From positions 1 to 8,683 of the forward strand of contig CAZOMR010000141.1 in assembly GCA_964580655.1 (NCBI GenBank): a DNA stretch of 8,683 nt. Direction: 5' to 3'. Numbering within the stretch: position 1 is the first letter of the stretch; every line of letters begins with the position of its first letter. The stretch comes from CAZOMR01 sp964580655 (GTDB taxonomy: Bacteria; RBG-13-61-14; CAZOMR01). Below the pieces are notes generated by a model. It was not told where the DNA came from, searched no databases, and worked only from the letters and a program-made list of their open reading frames with translations. Of this stretch, positions 6,772 to 8,683 are shown in pieces. A program made the position numbers and the translations under genes.

Positions 6772-6924
6772 CTATCTTTGATACCTCGCATAATGGACCA
6801 GCTTGCCATCCGGAGTCTGGAGTTCAAATGCCTCCAGGGTATCCGAGCGGTACTCTATCAATGTTTCGTCATCGGTCTTGTATTGATGAGTCTCTATTTT
6901 ATTTTTTATTTGAAACTGTCCCAT
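6772..6924 (-). CDS. Possible small protein or 3' gene remnant, 50 residues
   Basis: A 50-codon minus-strand frame runs from ATG at 6924 to TAG at 6772. It overlaps the last 19 bases of the esterase gene in another reading frame. The second half reads like a real protein, ending ELQTPDGKLVHYARYQR, with mixed charged and hydrophobic residues. The first ten codons are AT-rich and low in information (QIKNKI). I see no Shine-Dalgarno before the ATG, which lies just after an inverted repeat. It may be a small translationally coupled protein, or the surviving C-terminal end of an older gene whose 5' part was lost when the esterase or the repeat arrived. I do not recognise the family. No signal peptide or membrane segment is visible. 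Confidence 0.33.
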   Translation of the reverse strand: MGQFQIKNKIETHQYKTDDETLIEYRSDTLEAFELQTPDGKLVHYARYQR

Positions 6925-8540
6925 AGACCGGGGACTGCTTCCCGGTCTCCAAGTTCCTGCCAGTACTCGTAGCGCTCTTTTATCACTGTGGCCGGCTCCG
7001 ACCTGGTGTCCAGATCGAGAACCTGGACGGTTTGAGAGTCGGTTTTGAACTGGGGCCAGGCAGGCAGGCCGGGTCCGTTGGGATTTCCTGTCTTAGCAAA
7101 GTTCAGCCAGTAGCCCTGGATGATCCCGGACAACTCGCGTGCCTTTTTGATATTTCTCCGGTTGTAAAGCAGGTTGGTGGGAGCACGGTCCATTGAGTTG
7201 AACACGAATGGGATTTCCATCCCGTGGGCTGCGCCAGCAAGCCCACTGAATGTGAAGCCCTGAAAATCGAACCGATAGAAGTAGATGCCCTCCTGTTGCC
7301 GTGCCGTGGCGGAAAGCGCCTGATAGGAAGGACAGCCAAAGGCGGTGTCCGTGCCGAACATCCTGCCGTATGCGCGTGCGGGCTTGTTGTTGAACTCCCC
7401 CAGGGGGTAGAGCTCGACAAGCCTGTCAGCGTCAGATTCATCAAAGCCCATGTCCACGAGCTCGCTTTTGTATTTGGCCGGCCGGGTGAACCAATATTCA
7501 GGAAGGTATCTCCAGATGGCCGCGGCCTCATCGCGGTTGTATCCGGCCATGAATGGCACATGGTTGTAGTTGCCGGATCGGATCATATTAATGGGAGTGT
7601 CGGTGAGGAGGTAGCCGTCGTGATGTGGCTTGGCGTCCTGCTCGGTCATTCTTTTTGTGCCCTCAAAAAGAACTTTCTCAGCCGGCAGGTCACGAAGGCA
7701 GTCTAGGTCATCAGGATCACACCCGAGTTTGGAAGCGGCTTCCCTTGCCGACTTGTATCCGGCTTCGAGGCTTCTGGAGCTGTCGCATCCGCCGCTCTGC
7801 ATGATGGCCTTGTGGAACAGCCCCTCGGTCAGCGGAGTTGCTATCATCGTGCATATGCTGTACCCGCCGGCTGACTCGCCGAAGATTGTCAGGTTGTCCG
7901 GGTCGCCTCCGAAGGCTTCGATGTTCTCATGCACCCACTTGATCGCCGCAACCTGATCCAGGCTGCCCTGTCCGCCTGTCGCTCCGTTCGGGTCCTCATC
8001 CATTAACGCGGGGTGAGCGAAAAAACCGAAGATGTCCAGCCGGTAGTTGAAAGTCACAACCACCACGTCACCCGCCTCGGCCAGCCTGTCTCCCCAATAG
8101 AATTCTGTGTTAGCCGTGCCCCACAGATAGCCGCCGCCGTGAATCCACACCATCACCGGGAAGCGGCCTGATTTGGCTGGCCGCCAGATATTCATGAACA
8201 GACAGTCCTCAGACATCTTTCCAGAGGGGTCTGGAGTTACCAGCTTCATTGCGCCCTTGACATCCTTTTGCATACACCGGGCGCCAAACTCAGTGGCGTC
8301 GCGAACCCCGGACCAGAAAGGATGAGGCTGTGGAGACTTCCAGCGTAGCTCGCCAACCGGCGGCGCGGCATAGGGTATTCCACGCCATACGCAGGTTCCG
8401 GTCTCGGTATCACTCGTCCCGCGCACCAGGCCCGAGCTCGTCTCCACAGGGTCAGTGCAAGAGACCTGCGACCAGGCCGAGCCACCACAGGTAAGCATGA
8501 TCGCAACCCAAAGAATTAAAAATACCCTATTGATTATCAT
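6906..8540 (-). CDS. Secreted carboxylesterase type B (alpha/beta hydrolase)
   Basis: This 544-residue enzyme of the type-B carboxylesterase (PnbA-like) family hydrolyses carboxylic esters. The reading frame extends to GTG at 8561, but AAGGAGG sits five bases before ATG at 8540, so I chose that start. Residues 1-24 form a Sec signal peptide with a hydrophobic core (VFLILWVAIML) and an A-W-S cleavage site before Q25, so the enzyme acts in the periplasm or outside. C18 lacks a proper lipobox. The oxyanion-hole HGGG is at 134-137 and the family signature EDCLFMN precedes it. The nucleophile S223 sits in GESAGG, with E338 (NRDEA) and H439 (AAHGME) completing the Ser-Glu-His triad. The length is normal for the family. 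The physiological substrate cannot be inferred. The last residues (REAVPGLWDSFK) are encoded by a GC-rich inverted repeat and may be a late addition. It is convergent with, and functionally unrelated to, the formate dehydrogenase operon. Confidence 0.93.
   Translation of the reverse strand: MIINRVFLILWVAIMLTCGGSAWSQVSCTDPVETSSGLVRGTSDTETGTCVWRGIPYAAPPVGELRWKSPQPHPFWSGVRDATEFGARCMQKDVKGAMKLVTPDPSGKMSEDCLFMNIWRPAKSGRFPVMVWIHGGGYLWGTANTEFYWGDRLAEAGDVVVVTFNYRLDIFGFFAHPALMDEDPNGATGGQGSLDQVAAIKWVHENIEAFGGDPDNLTIFGESAGGYSICTMIATPLTEGLFHKAIMQSGGCDSSRSLEAGYKSAREAASKLGCDPDDLDCLRDLPAEKVLFEGTKRMTEQDAKPHHDGYLLTDTPINMIRSGNYNHVPFMAGYNRDEAAAIWRYLPEYWFTRPAKYKSELVDMGFDESDADRLVELYPLGEFNNKPARAYGRMFGTDTAFGCPSYQALSATARQQEGIYFYRFDFQGFTFSGLAGAAHGMEIPFVFNSMDRAPTNLLYNRRNIKKARELSGIIQGYWLNFAKTGNPNGPGLPAWPQFKTDSQTVQVLDLDTRSEPATVIKERYEYWQELGDREAVPGLWDSFK
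6925..6948. repeat. GC-rich inverted repeat at the esterase 3' end (REP-like)
   Basis: AGACCGGG (6925-6932) and CCCGGTCT (6941-6948) form a perfect eight-base-pair stem with an eight-base loop. An alternative pairing joins GTCCC (6918-6922) with GGGAC (6931-6935). The element lies inside the last codons of the esterase gene and ends one base before the ATG of the small overlapping frame. The run of GTCCC and GGGGAC blocks resembles REP-type repeats handled by REP-associated tyrosine transposases. On the minus strand it is followed by an A-rich stretch, not a T-run, so it is a poor intrinsic terminator. Confidence 0.5.
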
Positions 8541-8544
8541 GGCT

Positions 8545-8554
8545 TCCTCCTTCC
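8545..8554 (-). promoter_or_regulatory. Ribosome binding site that decides the esterase start
   Basis: On the minus strand this reads GGAAGGAGGA, a near-perfect Shine-Dalgarno whose GGAGG core ends five bases before ATG at 8540. The in-frame GTG at 8561 and ATG at 8558 lie upstream of this site and have no comparable signal, so translation most likely starts at 8540. Confidence 0.75.
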
Positions 8555-8596
8555 TCATCACGAATATGGTTAGTTATCCCGCCTTATTCATAGTAC

Positions 8597-8624
8597 GCCC
8601 GCGGACGCGAGATTTTGCGCGGGC
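8597..8624. other. GC-rich hairpin in the esterase mRNA leader
   Basis: GCCCGCG (8597-8603) and CGCGGGC (8618-8624) form a perfect seven-base-pair stem with a 14-base loop. If the promoter at 8635-8664 is right, this hairpin lies within a few bases of the mRNA 5' end, where such structures can protect transcripts from decay. It could also be a terminator remnant of an upstream gene, but no T-run follows on either strand. Confidence 0.35.
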
Positions 8625-8634
8625 AACTGAGGGA

Positions 8635-8664
8635 ATCGTACCATATCTTTGGAAATGTCGCCAA
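8635..8664 (-). promoter_or_regulatory. Candidate extended -10 promoter of the esterase gene
   Basis: On the minus strand TTGGCG (8664-8659) is followed after 18 bases by TACGAT (8640-8635), preceded by TG plus one base, the extended -10 motif. The -35 matches four of six positions. Transcription would start near 8628 and give a leader of about 90 bases. This is a moderate match close to the window edge, so a stronger promoter could lie outside. Confidence 0.35.
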
Positions 8665-8683
8665 GCGCATCGTTGAGAGGGCG

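Noticed and set aside
6811..6837. CTGGAG/CTCCAG hairpin as a terminator for the esterase.
   Set aside because: The stem lies inside the small coding-like frame and no T-run follows, so chance pairing in coding sequence is more likely.
6699..6972. Two overlapping plus-strand frames (75 and 71 codons) in the convergent region.
   Set aside because: They run antisense to the esterase 3' end and the small minus-strand frame, have odd composition (runs of P, S, H) and no ribosome binding site.
8481..8492. Lipoprotein signal in the esterase N-terminus (C18 in MLTCGG).
   Set aside because: The residues before the cysteine (M-L-T) do not fit a lipobox, while A-W-S before Q25 is a good signal peptidase I site.
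8502..8561. GTG at 8561 or ATG at 8558 as the esterase start.
   Set aside because: The strong AAGGAGG lies downstream of both and is ideally spaced for ATG at 8540. Starting there also gives a cleaner signal peptide.
8588..8683. Open minus-strand frame from the window edge to TGA, as the C-terminal end of an upstream gene.
   Set aside because: All three minus-strand frames are open over this short stretch, so openness carries little weight. The region also looks like promoter and leader. It cannot be decided without more sequence.

Overview
The window carries two unrelated transcription units that converge on a short AT-rich, repeat-like intergenic region. The left three quarters is a three-gene plus-strand operon for a soluble, pyridine-nucleotide-linked formate dehydrogenase. 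Its genes are a NuoE/HydC-like [2Fe-2S] subunit (258-785), a 1027-residue fusion of a NuoF/HydB-like flavoprotein with an NfnB/GltD-like FAD oxidoreductase (804-3887), and a Mo/W-bisPGD formate dehydrogenase catalytic subunit with a NuoG-like iron-sulfur N-terminus (3899-6589). The right quarter is a minus-strand gene for an exported type-B carboxylesterase (8540-6906 from the preferred start). A possible 50-codon small ORF overlaps its 3' end.

The host looks like an anaerobic bacterium. The evidence is the many Fe-S clusters, the HydB-type flavoprotein and the cytoplasmic formate dehydrogenase without a Tat signal. Strong Shine-Dalgarno sequences and a sigma70-like promoter fit a bacterium. 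An acetogen, a syntroph or sulfate reducer (Desulfobacterota-like), or an uncultured candidate phylum would all fit. The sequence alone does not fix the lineage.

How the operon probably works: formate is oxidised (or CO2 reduced) at the Cys-ligated Mo/W centre of FdhF. Electrons run through its chain of clusters (one Mo-proximal [4Fe-4S], two ferredoxin-like [4Fe-4S], one His-ligated [4Fe-4S], one [2Fe-2S]) to the NuoE/NuoF module, where FMN exchanges hydride with NAD(H). The unusual part is the NfnB/GltD module fused to the NuoF C-terminus. It has its own FAD site, NADPH-type site and Fe-S cysteines, so one polypeptide appears to carry two nucleotide sites and two flavins. It sits where HydB-type proteins normally carry a 2[4Fe-4S] ferredoxin domain. 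This suggests a formate/NAD(H)/NADP(H) (possibly also ferredoxin) coupling or electron-bifurcating complex, in effect a Sporomusa-type (Stn/Nfn) transhydrogenase joined to formate dehydrogenase. This is the most interesting system in the window; the bifurcation itself is inference.

Regulatory layout: the leader (1-257) holds a good sigma70-like promoter (70-99) and a perfect 6+1+6 inverted repeat (121-133) just downstream of the predicted transcription start. The convergent intergenic region (6590-6771) holds degenerate repeats and a mini-hairpin with the GCGAAGC core. The extreme 3' end of the esterase gene is a GC-rich inverted repeat resembling a REP-type element. Upstream of the esterase is a candidate extended -10 promoter, with a GC-rich hairpin at the predicted mRNA 5' end.
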